A program made the translations under genes and the position numbers. Below, piece by piece: positions 1 through 7,153 of a DNA stretch of 64,000 bases; within the stretch, counting starts at the first letter, position 1, and each line of letters opens with the position of its first letter. This DNA comes from Raineyella sp044508675. GTDB taxonomy: Bacteria; Actinomycetota; Actinomycetes; Propionibacteriales; Propionibacteriaceae. The notes under the pieces are model-generated. The model had not been told where the DNA came from. It ran no database searches and saw nothing but the letters and a program-made list of their open reading frames with translations. The stretch spans positions 1 through 64,000 of the forward strand of contig JBIQHF010000004.1 in NCBI GenBank assembly GCA_044508675.1, given 5' to 3'.

Positions 1-621
1 CAGGAACTTGAGGCCCGCTACGCCTATGACACGGCACAGCTGGCGGACCACTACGAAGGTGTCTTCACGCCGGAGGAGGTGGCCGGGGCTGTACGGATTG
101 CCCGTGAACACCTGGAGAAGCAGTCGACCGTCACCGACTTCCTGCCGCTGCTGGTGTCCCGGATGGCCAAGGAGGGCCTGGTGGCCCGCGGTCAGGCGGA
201 GGGGCGGATCACCAAGGCGCTGCCGGAGATCCTGTTCGTCTCCGAGAACAACAGCGCACGTTCACACATGGCCGCGGCCCTGTGCCAGAGCCTGGCGGAC
301 GGCAAGGTGAACGTACGTTGCGCCGGACTGCACCCGAGGGGCGGCCTGTCGCCCGACGTCGTCACGGTCCTGGCCGAGCGCGGCATCGAAGTGAAGCACC
401 CGTACCCGTTCCCCTTCACCAGTAGCCTGGTGGGCGCCGCCGACATCGTCGTGACCCTCGGGGTCCCCGAGTTCTACGAGTTCCCCGGCAAGGTCTGGGT
501 GAACTGGGAGATCCCGACCGTCGAGGGCGAGGACCTGCAGGTCGTACGCGACGTGGCCGACGAACTCGAGCGTCGGATCATGGAGCTGCTCAACGAGCGG
601 GTGTTGTCCACCGCCGCGTGA
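1..621 (+). CDS. ArsC/LMW phosphatase-like protein, 5' partial, catalytic Cys missing
   Basis: The reading frame is open from the first base, so the true start lies outside the window. The N-terminal part (ELEARYAYDTAQLADHYEG...) resembles the three-helix-bundle domain often found before the phosphatase domain in actinobacterial arsenate reductases. The phosphatase-like domain begins at ILFVSENNSARSHMAAAL. In LMW protein tyrosine phosphatases and ArsC this loop is C-x5-R (for example FVCVHNAGRSQMA). Here the Arg is kept, but the nucleophilic Cys position is Ser. The fold looks intact, so a regulatory or binding role, or an inactive phosphatase, is more likely than arsenate reduction. The gene stops 31 bp before tRNA-Lys. 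Confidence 0.75.
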   Translation, partial: QELEARYAYDTAQLADHYEGVFTPEEVAGAVRIAREHLEKQSTVTDFLPLLVSRMAKEGLVARGQAEGRITKALPEILFVSENNSARSHMAAALCQSLADGKVNVRCAGLHPRGGLSPDVVTVLAERGIEVKHPYPFPFTSSLVGAADIVVTLGVPEFYEFPGKVWVNWEIPTVEGEDLQVVRDVADELERRIMELLNERVLSTAA

Positions 622-652
622 GTGGGCGGGTGGTCGGTAAGCTGAGGACCCC

Positions 653-725
653 GGGTCCTTAGCGCAACTGGCAGAGCAGCGGACTTTTAATCCGCGGGTT
701 GTGGGTTCGAGTCCCACAGGGCCCA
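653..725 (+). tRNA. tRNA-Lys (anticodon TTT)
   Basis: A 73-nt cloverleaf can be folded by eye. The acceptor stem GGGTCCT (653-659) pairs with AGGGCCC (718-724), followed by discriminator A725. The anticodon stem GCGGA/TCCGC encloses the loop CTTTTAA with TTT at 686-688. The T arm contains GGTTCGAGTCC. No CCA is encoded. Its 3' half (691-726) is the attachment core of the element inserted here, so the gene stays intact because the element restores its 3' end. Confidence 0.97.
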
Positions 726-726
726 C
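691..726. other. attL core (36 bp)
   Basis: This is the left copy of the attachment core, identical base for base to 10501-10536. It runs from the 3' side of the anticodon stem to one base past the tRNA end. Sequence identity stops at both sides (AA before it here, AC before the right copy; TCGA after it here, CAAT after the right copy). Confidence 0.93.
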
Positions 727-1038
727 TCGATCGACGTAATGGCGCCAGCCTCAGACCTACGGGCCTGGGGCTGGTGCCCGTTTAGTGCCCGGAAACTCTC
801 CTCCACTCCTCCTCTGTGCGGCCCTCAGGGGTGGCGGACAAAAGGGACTGAAGGACAGAACTCGGGTGCGTCATCCGAGGACCCTTCACCCCCGGACAGA
901 ACGGACAAAAGGACAGAACTGGTGCGGCCTCGATCGCCACCTCGACCTCGATCCCGTACGACCCCGGTCAAGCCTCGTCGTAGCGGCCCCATACGACGAT
1001 CTGAGCCACCCGCAGCATGGGACGTCGATTTCTGGCGC
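727..1038. other. Left-end noncoding region of the element
   Basis: I see no convincing gene in this 312-bp stretch. It holds the 19-bp arm-like repeat and three copies of GGACAGAA (853-860, 894-901, 911-918). Their reverse complement TTCTGTCC recurs in a repeat cluster at 10201-10294 near the other end, so the two ends carry related repeats in opposite orientation. Confidence 0.6.
773..791. repeat. 19-bp terminal direct repeat, left copy
   Basis: GGTGCCCGTTTAGTGCCCG is present here and, identically and in the same orientation, at 10373-10391. It holds two GTGCCCG half-units 11 bp apart, and a further AGTGCCCG lies at 10443. The position about 50 bp inside attL suits integrase arm-type or directionality-factor binding sites. 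Confidence 0.7.
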
Positions 1039-1761
1039 GTGGTCGCCAGGCACCCGCGACCACTCTCCGGTGCAGCAGTCCCCGGTTGCCCCGACTGGTG
1101 CCAGCGGGACAAGGGTCACGACTTCGAGCTGCTCGAGCAGGACGGGACCATGGTCGGCTACCACGAGGGCCAGGTCGGCCAGGTCACCGACGGCAGCGGC
1201 AGCACCATCGTCGTGGGGGTCGCCCGGAAGATCGAGCGGACCCCGGACGGCAGGATCGAGCGCGGCCCAATGTTCGCCGCCATCGACACCGACCACGGCG
1301 TGCAGCTCACCGACCCTGCCACGGTCCGGGACCTCGGCGACATGCTCCGCCGCGCCGAGCGAGGCGTCGGGGTCGCCATCCGCAAGGGGCAAGAGCAAGG
1401 TGCCATTGCAACCAAGGCGGAGATGGCGCACGATGCCGGACTGGCTCGGCAGCAACTCCTTAACAAAGAGTCGCTGAAACCTCGCCCGTCCGACTTCGTT
1501 GGCGACTCACAGGAGCTGACGCAGAACGGCGCAGGCATCTACCACATGGCAGACGGCGTCTCGGATGACCAGTTCGAGGAAGCGCTGACCGAGGCTGAGG
1601 CCGAGGGCAACCTGTCCCGGCTCCGGCCCGCGCGCGCGAGGACTCTAGACGATTGTCCAGCCTGCGGCCCTGTACGCCGATCTAAGCCACGCAACCGACC
1701 ACAGGCGGCAAGGACCACCCTCGCGGCCACCGAGGACGGCAGAACGCAGCACAGCCCGTAG
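1039..1761 (+). CDS. DUF6907-like hypothetical protein of the element
   Basis: The recognisable part contains PGCPDWCQRDKGHD, then a region of short hydrophobic strands and GVQLTDPATVRDLGDMLRRA. This matches the layout of small actinobacterial mobile-element proteins with a CPxWC...H signature (DUF6907). It probably binds a metal through the two Cys and the His, but its function is unknown. The frame is open much further upstream; GTG at 1039 is chosen because the preceding 300 bp is repeat-like noncoding DNA. The tail after EAEAEGNLSRLRP reads through the first copy of a 52-bp repeat (1632-1683) and looks unlike coding sequence, so the original C-terminus may have been replaced by rearrangement. 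Confidence 0.55.
   Translation: MVARHPRPLSGAAVPGCPDWCQRDKGHDFELLEQDGTMVGYHEGQVGQVTDGSGSTIVVGVARKIERTPDGRIERGPMFAAIDTDHGVQLTDPATVRDLGDMLRRAERGVGVAIRKGQEQGAIATKAEMAHDAGLARQQLLNKESLKPRPSDFVGDSQELTQNGAGIYHMADGVSDDQFEEALTEAEAEGNLSRLRPARARTLDDCPACGPVRRSKPRNRPQAARTTLAATEDGRTQHSP
1632..1683. repeat. 52-bp direct repeat, copy 1
   Basis: This copy matches 1941-1992 at about 49 of 52 positions (GCGCGCGAGGACTCT...TGTACGCCG.TCT). A weaker relative (CGGCCCCATACGACGATCTGAGCC...) lies near 983-1010. Copy 1 lies inside the 3' end of the DUF6907-like frame. Confidence 0.75.
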
Positions 1762-1940
1762 GGGAACAGGGGAACAGGGGAACAGGACCAACCATCTTCG
1801 CCCGGCACGGCCGGACTGGCCGACCTCCGGATGGTGACCCCCCGTCAAAAAATCCAGAGGCCAAGACACGGGAAACTCCGTAGGCCGCCAACCGGCCTCT
1901 CCCCCCGGGGGTATCGGCAGGGGGGATCGCGCGCGTACGC

Positions 1941-1992
1941 GCGCGCGAGGACTCTGGACGCTTGTCCAGCCTGCGGCCCTGTACGCCGCTCT
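1941..1992. repeat. 52-bp direct repeat, copy 2
   Basis: Near-identical partner of 1632-1683, 309 bp downstream in the same orientation, in noncoding sequence. Confidence 0.75.
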
Positions 1993-2206
1993 CCGGCCCG
2001 CACACCACCCGACCCCACAGGACTGCACAACCGGCCGTTGCGACGCTCCCAGCCCCGATTCTGGGCGCCTCAGCTACAATCGCACGCGCGCGCGATGGGG
2101 TGGGGTCAACGCCTCAGGGGGTACGGGTCGGTAACCGGCGTACATGCCGACCCGGGCACCCCCGTTCGGGGATTCGGACGGGGGAGGGGTCCTAGGGCTG
2201 CCAGCA

Positions 2207-2233
2207 GCCCCAACCTCGTGTTGAGGTTGGGGC
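2207..2233 (-). terminator. Hairpin terminator of the replication operon
   Basis: GCCCCAACCTC (2207-2217) pairs perfectly with GAGGTTGGGGC (2223-2233) around a 5-nt loop. It lies just past the last minus-strand gene (ending at 2362). There is no U-tract, which is common for actinobacterial terminators. Confidence 0.65.
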
Positions 2234-2361
2234 CGCTGGTGGTTGGCGCGCTGGCCGGGTCACGGGTGCGCCAGGATAGCGCTGCCTATCCGGCCATCGT
2301 TCCGTTCTCCTGCGCCCTGATGAGCCGCAGGCGGTGACGTTGACGCGCCAAGTTGGTGGGC

Positions 2362-2607
2362 CTACTTGGGCCAGGCTTTGCGGTACAGCGCCTCGGCATC
2401 GTCGGGGCGAGCGCGCGTGGTGCTGGTCGTGGTGGCCTGCGGCTGGGCGCGGCGCGGCTTGGGGCTGGTGCCGAACGCGCTGGCCAGCAGGCCGCGGATC
2501 TCGGAGAGTGTGCGCCAGCCGGCGGCACTGTTGCCGACCTGGGCGCCGCGCGGGTGGGCCGCGGCTACCCGGTCGCGGATGTGCTTGGGTACGTCGATGG
2601 TGCGCAT
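2362..2607 (-). CDS. Small hypothetical protein, 81 aa
   Basis: Begins MRTIDVPKHIRDRVAAAHP and ends in a basic segment (DDAEALYRKAWPK). The N-terminal part resembles a short ribbon-helix-helix-like DNA-binding sequence (VPKHIRDRV), which is inference only. It is the last gene of the minus-strand train, 15 bp after the preceding stop and upstream of the hairpin at 2207-2233. Confidence 0.6.
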   Translation of the reverse strand: MRTIDVPKHIRDRVAAAHPRGAQVGNSAAGWRTLSEIRGLLASAFGTSPKPRRAQPQATTTSTTRARPDDAEALYRKAWPK

Positions 2608-2622
2608 GAAATGTCCTTTCGG

Positions 2623-3474
2623 TCAGGCGGGGTAGGTCGGGCCGTCGCCGTCGAGGGCGGGCAGCCATACGGGCTTGAGCGCTTCGACGTGGGCCGCCGT
2701 GGGTGAGTCGGTGTTCTCGTCTTCTCCGATGCCCTGGGCGGCGCGGCGTCGGGCTTCGGCAGCGAGGGCGAATGTCGGCAGTCCGGTGCCTGCGAGGGTG
2801 GGCGCGATCTCGCTGGGGAGCGGCAGGTGCAGGTGATCGGCTACGGCAAGCCAGCGAACGTGCGGCGCGTGTGGGTCGCGGGCAGCCAGCGCGGCGGGTG
2901 CGCCGGGCCGGGTGACGCACAGGCTCCAGTCGACGCCATCCAAGTCGACGGGCACGTCCAGGTCGGGGACCGGGGCGACGCCGTAGCCCTTCGACAGCTG
3001 GACGCGTACCTCCAGCAGCGCGTCGAGGGCCCGGGCTCCGTGGGCGCGGAACTGCTTCCATGCGGCGACCTGTTCGGCGTCGTGGTCGAGCATGTCCTCG
3101 GCGGTCGCGGTCGGCGCAACTCCGAGCCCGACGACGTGGCGGGCAGCGCCGGCGGCCGCGTCAAAGGCTGGGCGCAGCTGGCCGACGACATCGTCGGCTT
3201 GGTCACGGACAACGGCCCGGAACTCGGCGCGCAGCTGGTCGCGCATCTGGTTGCGCTGCCAGTGCACGGATCGGCTGCCGTGGTGCTTGGGGTCGGTCAG
3301 CTGGGCGTGCGCGGTGACGGCGGTCAGGTACTCGGCCAGGTCGGCCGGGCTGGCGTCGAGCAGGACCGGGGGCGGGGTGGGCAGCTTCGGGGTGCCGCCG
3401 AGTGCGGCGACGGTGGCCATGTAGTGGTCGTAGGGGGCGAAGTGGACACCGAATCGTGCCAGCTTGTCGAACAT
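2623..3474 (-). CDS. Hypothetical protein, 283 aa
   Basis: Starts MFDKLARFGVHFAPYDHYMA; the ATG overlaps the previous stop as ATGA, which fixes this start against a longer open frame. Largely helical and charged, with long Ala-rich helices (DPKHHGSRSVHWQRNQMRDQ) and a C-terminal segment rich in acidic and Pro residues. No domain is recognised. Its position in the replication operon suggests a structural or DNA-processing role, but that is a guess. Confidence 0.7.
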   Translation of the reverse strand: MFDKLARFGVHFAPYDHYMATVAALGGTPKLPTPPPVLLDASPADLAEYLTAVTAHAQLTDPKHHGSRSVHWQRNQMRDQLRAEFRAVVRDQADDVVGQLRPAFDAAAGAARHVVGLGVAPTATAEDMLDHDAEQVAAWKQFRAHGARALDALLEVRVQLSKGYGVAPVPDLDVPVDLDGVDWSLCVTRPGAPAALAARDPHAPHVRWLAVADHLHLPLPSEIAPTLAGTGLPTFALAAEARRRAAQGIGEDENTDSPTAAHVEALKPVWLPALDGDGPTYPA

Positions 3475-3731
3475 CAGGACTCCTTGGTCGTGGTGGGGAC
3501 GCGGACCAGTACGCGGACGGCGATCCCGTCGCGGATGTACTGGTCGAGCAGTTCGGGGCGGGTGTCGGCGGGCAGCGCTTGGCCGAACGGCACGGTCCGG
3601 TCGATGGGTCGGTCTGACGGGTCGAGGCGGCGGCCGCAGTCGCGGTCGTTGAGTGTGATGCCTCCGGGGGCGGTCACGACGGTCAGCGGCACCAACCTCT
3701 TGCCGGTCGGCTTGGGCTTGGTTCTGGTCAC
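3474..3731 (-). CDS. Hypothetical protein, 85 aa
   Basis: GTG start overlapping the previous stop (GTGA). Contains LVPLTVVTAPGGITLNDRDCG and RPELLDQYIRDGIAVRVLVRV, a small alpha/beta pattern. Not recognised. Translational coupling on both sides supports it as a real gene. Confidence 0.6.
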   Translation of the reverse strand: MTRTKPKPTGKRLVPLTVVTAPGGITLNDRDCGRRLDPSDRPIDRTVPFGQALPADTRPELLDQYIRDGIAVRVLVRVPTTTKES

Positions 3732-4084
3732 AGGTGTCCTTCCAGGTGTTCGTGGACGGCGGCCGCGTCAAGCAGCCAGGTGCCGGCGTGCTTGCGGCCA
3801 CCGAGGGCGGGTGCGAGGCGGCGGGCGGTGCGCTCGGACGTGCCGAGGACCTGTGCGGCCTCGGCTGCGGTGAACGTCGTCTGCATGTCCCCATCGTGCT
3901 GTTCGGGGACTTCCGGCACGTCCGTGTGTCCGAGGTCGGCCAGCGCGGCGGCAAGCCGCTCGAGCGCGGGTGAGGGCGGCAGGCCGTCGCCGCGGCGGGC
4001 ACGCTGGGCTTGGGCGACGCAGTAGGCGAGGATCGGCGCGTCCTGCTCGGTGATGACCAGGACGGGGCGGTCAAGGCGGATCAT
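3728..4084 (-). CDS. Helix-turn-helix protein, 118 aa
   Basis: Starts MIRLDRPVLVITEQDAPILA. The C-terminal half (TFTAAEAAQVLGTSERTARRLAPALGG) is a clear helix-turn-helix of the excisionase/MerR-like type, followed by a short wing-like segment (AGTWLLDAAAVHEHLEGHL). Probably binds DNA as an element-encoded regulator or directionality factor. The ATG overlaps the upstream stop. Confidence 0.7.
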   Translation of the reverse strand: MIRLDRPVLVITEQDAPILAYCVAQAQRARRGDGLPPSPALERLAAALADLGHTDVPEVPEQHDGDMQTTFTAAEAAQVLGTSERTARRLAPALGGRKHAGTWLLDAAAVHEHLEGHL

Positions 4085-4473
4085 TGGCGGCACTCGGGGC
4101 AGCCGCGGCCGCGGTGGTCGACGGGCTGGTCCGCGTGCTCGCGGCACCAGTACCGGGACACGACGGGCACCGGGCGCGACCGGACCCGGGACGAAACTTG
4201 CGTCACGTCCTCGGGTCCGACGTGGTAGCCAGCCTGATCCAGCACGTCGAACACCCAGCGGCCACGCAGGATCAGGTACTGGTTGCAGTTCGAGCACCGC
4301 AGGACGGGCGCCTGATCGGTGATCCGCACCAGCAGGATCAGCCGGGCCCGGTGGCAGCTCGGCCGGTGGTCCAACATGCCCGCGATCCGGGGGTCGAGCG
4401 ACTCCAACCCGCCCGGCCCGTAGTCGGTCCCGTTGATCTCGGCGGCGATGTGCGGGGCAAGCTGGTAGTTCAT
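4081..4473 (-). CDS. Cys-rich hypothetical protein, 130 aa
   Basis: Starts MNYQLAPHIAAEINGTDYGPGG. Two putative zinc-binding pairs are visible: LRCSNCNQYL in the middle and YWCREHAD...GCPECRQ at the C-terminus. This suggests a zinc-ribbon protein, but the family is not recognised. Coupled to its neighbours by ATGA overlaps. Confidence 0.65.
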   Translation of the reverse strand: MNYQLAPHIAAEINGTDYGPGGLESLDPRIAGMLDHRPSCHRARLILLVRITDQAPVLRCSNCNQYLILRGRWVFDVLDQAGYHVGPEDVTQVSSRVRSRPVPVVSRYWCREHADQPVDHRGRGCPECRQ

Positions 4474-4613
4474 CGGCGGTTCCTCTTCTCGGGCAGTCGT
4501 CGCACGGCGGTGGCGCTGCAGCGACGGCAGGCCAACCAGGCATAGCCGCCGGGGCGGATTTCCCACCACGTCGAGGGGCTCGGGCAGTCGTCGTCGTGGG
4601 TCAGGGCGTACAT
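4470..4613 (-). CDS. Small Cys-containing protein, 47 aa
   Basis: MYALTHDDDCPSPSTWWEIR, then LACRRCSATAVRRLPEKRNRR. One Cys near residue 10 and a CxxC pair near residues 29-32 could form a single zinc site. Too short to classify. It is supported by exact stop/start overlap with both neighbouring genes. Confidence 0.55.
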   Translation of the reverse strand: MYALTHDDDCPSPSTWWEIRPGGYAWLACRRCSATAVRRLPEKRNRR

Positions 4614-4891
4614 CACAGCTCCGCCTCTTGGACGGCTCGTCGTGTGGCCGGGTCTGACAGGTCGCAGCCGCCCCACACACCCCAGACCGACCGGGACGCG
4701 GCCCCGGCGGCGAGGCACGGGCCGCCCATCGGGCACCAGCCGCAGCCCTCGGCCGCGGCGGCACGGTCGTCCGAGGCGTCGCTGGTCCATTCGGGCCGGC
4801 CGACGCACGGGGCGACGTGCCCTGCCTGGGCGAGCGCGGCGAGGCCGGCCACCAGGCGGTCGAGCTCGGGCACGTTCCGCTTCTTCGTCAC
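4613..4891 (-). CDS. WhiB-like Fe-S transcription factor
   Basis: 92 aa from the coupled GTG. It shows the WhiB hallmarks: a first Cys (VAPCVGRPEW), a C-x2-C-x5-C cluster (CGWCPMGGPC) giving four ligands for a [4Fe-4S] cluster, and the G[VI]WGG turn (SVWGVWGGCD). WhiB proteins are actinobacterial regulators that sense redox or NO, or bind sigma factors. A copy on a mobile element may tune its own genes or host genes. The usual basic C-terminal DNA-binding tail is very short here. Confidence 0.88.
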   Translation of the reverse strand: MTKKRNVPELDRLVAGLAALAQAGHVAPCVGRPEWTSDASDDRAAAAEGCGWCPMGGPCLAAGAASRSVWGVWGGCDLSDPATRRAVQEAEL

Positions 4892-5025
4892 AGCAACTGC
4901 TCCTGCTCGGTCTGGTCTGTGAGGCACTTCGGGCAGCCGGCCATGGAACTGGTGATGACGTAGCGGTGGACGTGGCAGAGGAACCGGCCGGGGCGGGTCA
5001 CCCTGGGGGCAGAGTCGTCACTCAC
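4888..5025 (-). CDS. Small Cys/His protein, 45 aa
   Basis: The product reads MSDDSAPRVTRPGRFLCHVH..., then MAGCPKCLTDQTEQEQLL. CHVH plus CPKC could form one zinc site. The GTG start overlaps the upstream stop and its own stop overlaps the GTG of the WhiB-like gene (GTGA both times). That coupling is the main reason to accept so short a gene. Confidence 0.6.
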   Translation of the reverse strand: MSDDSAPRVTRPGRFLCHVHRYVITSSMAGCPKCLTDQTEQEQLL

Positions 5026-5612
5026 GACGTCGCCGGGGAGGTATCGCGGCGGATCGACTGGGCGGCGCGGAACGCGTCAGGGACCGGCAGACAGGCCAGG
5101 TCGCCCTCCCAGTCCTCCTCCTCTTCGACCATCCGATCGAGCAGTGGGAGCACCTCCTCCTTGTAGACGTAGCCGGGGGTGGCGTCCTCGGGCACGCCGT
5201 ACTTCTCCAGCAACTCGCCGGCCATCTCGACCTGAAAGGCGAGGTCGCTCTTGGCCTCCTCGATCTCGGCGGAGCTGTCTTCGCCTGGGGCGGTGATGCC
5301 GTAGGTCCGGTTGGTGGTCAACTCGCTGAGCAAGGTCACGGCCGAGTCGACGCTCCGGATCACGGCCGGCTCGATCGTCCGGATCGAGCCGCCAGCTTCG
5401 ACCAGTGCCCACCCAACGATCGGCGTCCGGCGCACGTGTGGCCGGCCAGGCTCCGGGAACCAGGGGATGAGGAAGACTGTCCAGAGACTCCAGCCGGTGA
5501 TGGCGGGGGCGAAGCTGACGATCGTCTTCGTCCGGGTGGCGTCGGGCCGTGCTGGGCGGGGGGCGCCTACCGTCCGGACGCCAATCTCGATCAACTCTTC
5601 GTAGGTGCTCAC
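5022..5612 (-). CDS. Hypothetical protein, 196 aa
   Basis: Starts (GTG) MSTYEELIEIGVRTVGAPRP. A beta-rich N-terminal half (TIVSFAPAITGWSLWTVFLI) is followed by an acidic helical C-terminal half (SSAEIEEAKSDLAFQVEMAG; RMVEEEEDWEGD). No domain recognised. It sits directly downstream of the DUF3987 gene in the same operon. Confidence 0.65.
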   Translation of the reverse strand: MSTYEELIEIGVRTVGAPRPARPDATRTKTIVSFAPAITGWSLWTVFLIPWFPEPGRPHVRRTPIVGWALVEAGGSIRTIEPAVIRSVDSAVTLLSELTTNRTYGITAPGEDSSAEIEEAKSDLAFQVEMAGELLEKYGVPEDATPGYVYKEEVLPLLDRMVEEEEDWEGDLACLPVPDAFRAAQSIRRDTSPATS

Positions 5613-5632
5613 AATGGATCTCCTTCGTGTGG

Positions 5633-7153
5633 TCAGGCGGCGTGGAGGCGCTGGTCGGCGTGGATGTTCGGGTGGAGGCGGTACCGGGGATCGGGGCGGC
5701 GGCCGACGCCGGAGTACTCGGGCGCCTCGCCTTCGATCAACCAGCCGTGATCGAGGAGGCGCTGGACTGGTGCGTCGAGGTCGGTCTTCTTCTTGAATCG
5801 GCGGGCCAGGCGGAGGAGATCGCGGGCGCTGACCTCCTCGCCGTCGTGCTGCCGGAGCCGATCGAGGAGGTAGACGGCATCGGCTGTGTCCGGGTCGATC
5901 TGCATCGCCGAAAAGGTCCGGATCGCATCGGCCAGGAAGTAGTCGCCGAGACGGACCGCGGCTGCGAGCTCGGTCCGGGTGATCGACGTCGAGATCGAGG
6001 AGGCGCCACCGGCGGCCAGGTGGAGGAGGGCTGCGATCCGCACGACGCGCCCGTTGAGCTTGGATGCCCAGTCGGCGATCGAGGCGAGCTGCTCGGCCTG
6101 CCCCATCAGCGGCTCGAGGGCCTCCTGGCGCTCGATCAGGAGCTTCTCGGCGTCCGGGGTGAGGCGGAGGACCTGATCGTCGGAGCTGGTGCCGTACAGG
6201 TCGCGTGCGAGCTCCTCGACGGTCGCCGTGTACCGGGCGCGGGTCGTGCTCCGTACGGGCTGGGGGTCGGCCTTCCGGTGACCGACCCTCGAGGGAGGCC
6301 AGGCGTACAGGAACCGACCGAGGAGTCCTCGGCCGCGGAACTCTCCGCGGCGACCGAGCTCCTCGATGACCGAGGGCTGGACCATCAGCCCGATCGTGAG
6401 GGCCGGGCGCTGGATGCGCTCGGCTGCTCGGCCGCGTCGATCGACCCTGATCGGGTCGCCGTCGTGGGCCTTCAGCACGACGTCGAGGTTGGAGACGCCG
6501 GAGGAGTAGCGGCCGGCGATGGTGTCGAACAGGCCACCCTCGGAGGAGATGATCGCCAGGCGGCCGCCCTGCTCGGCCAGGAGGGAGGCGATCGCCTCCG
6601 GGGTCGCGTCGTCGGCGACCAGGCGGGGCACGGCCGGGACCGTGATCTCGGAGGCTTCCTGGGCGGCGACCAGCGCCTCCTCGGTGAGCTTCTTCTCCTG
6701 GGCCCGGGTGCCGGCCCGGCCGGCGTCGGCCTTCAGCTTCTCGACCCGCTTCGACGCGATCTCGGCGAGGGTGGAGGCGTGGGTCCGCTCGGCTGCGACC
6801 TGAGTCTCCAGCTCATCCTCGACCGACCAGAGTGGCGCGGTCATCGCGGATTGAACGGCCGACTTCCGCTCACCGGGCGAGGCGATCGTCGCCGTGTGCA
6901 GCGCGAGAACTTCTCGCCAGCCGGGCCGGGCCTCGACCTCGACGTGCCCGCAGGCCGCGGCGGCGAGGACCGTCAACGCAGTCGTGCCGGCCATCGCCGG
7001 ATCGGTCTGTGTCGCCTCGGCGACCTCCTCGACCATGTTCGCGATCTCGGCCGGGAACGCGTCGACGGGGAAGGGGAGAGGCTCCTGGGCCGCCTCCAGC
7101 GGAATGGGTTCGGGCTCCGCGGCGGGCCGGGTGGCGGGGCGGGGAGGGGTCAT
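5633..7153 (-). CDS. DUF3987-family ATPase (replication helicase-like)
   Basis: 506 aa. The N-terminal third carries a P-loop-like motif (TIASPGERKSAV) and an acidic strand (RLAIISSEGGLFDTIAGRYS), matching DUF3987 proteins, which pair with primase-polymerases in plasmids, prophages and satellites. A coiled-coil-like segment (ELETQVAAERTHASTLAEIA) sits between them, and a winged-helix-like end is present near the C-terminus (LDAPVQRLLDHGWLIEG). Likely acts with the upstream primase-polymerase in initiating element replication. The start overlaps the primase-polymerase stop (ATGA). Confidence 0.82.
   Translation of the reverse strand: MTPPRPATRPAAEPEPIPLEAAQEPLPFPVDAFPAEIANMVEEVAEATQTDPAMAGTTALTVLAAAACGHVEVEARPGWREVLALHTATIASPGERKSAVQSAMTAPLWSVEDELETQVAAERTHASTLAEIASKRVEKLKADAGRAGTRAQEKKLTEEALVAAQEASEITVPAVPRLVADDATPEAIASLLAEQGGRLAIISSEGGLFDTIAGRYSSGVSNLDVVLKAHDGDPIRVDRRGRAAERIQRPALTIGLMVQPSVIEELGRRGEFRGRGLLGRFLYAWPPSRVGHRKADPQPVRSTTRARYTATVEELARDLYGTSSDDQVLRLTPDAEKLLIERQEALEPLMGQAEQLASIADWASKLNGRVVRIAALLHLAAGGASSISTSITRTELAAAVRLGDYFLADAIRTFSAMQIDPDTADAVYLLDRLRQHDGEEVSARDLLRLARRFKKKTDLDAPVQRLLDHGWLIEGEAPEYSGVGRRPDPRYRLHPNIHADQRLHAA

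Larger units (their letters stand above)
1762..2361. other. 600-bp repeat-rich intergenic region
   Basis: I do not support a gene here; the open frames are low-complexity and overlap repeats. It holds most of a triple 8-mer GGGGAACA (1761-1784), the second copy of the 52-bp repeat, CG-alternating runs (1929-1948 and 2081-2094) and a perfect 11-bp hairpin at 2207-2233. The region follows the replication operon. Repeat density makes it a possible replication origin or recombination site, but nothing in it proves that. Confidence 0.5.

Noticed and set aside
262..726. Minus-strand frame across the tRNA (GPVGLEPTTRGLK...)
   Set aside because: This peptide arises from reading a tRNA 3' end in antisense, a well-known annotation artefact; it also overlaps the real upstream gene.
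1831..2337. 168-aa plus-strand frame after the DUF6907-like gene
   Set aside because: Low-complexity Arg/Pro/Gly translation running through repeats and the hairpin; no family pattern.
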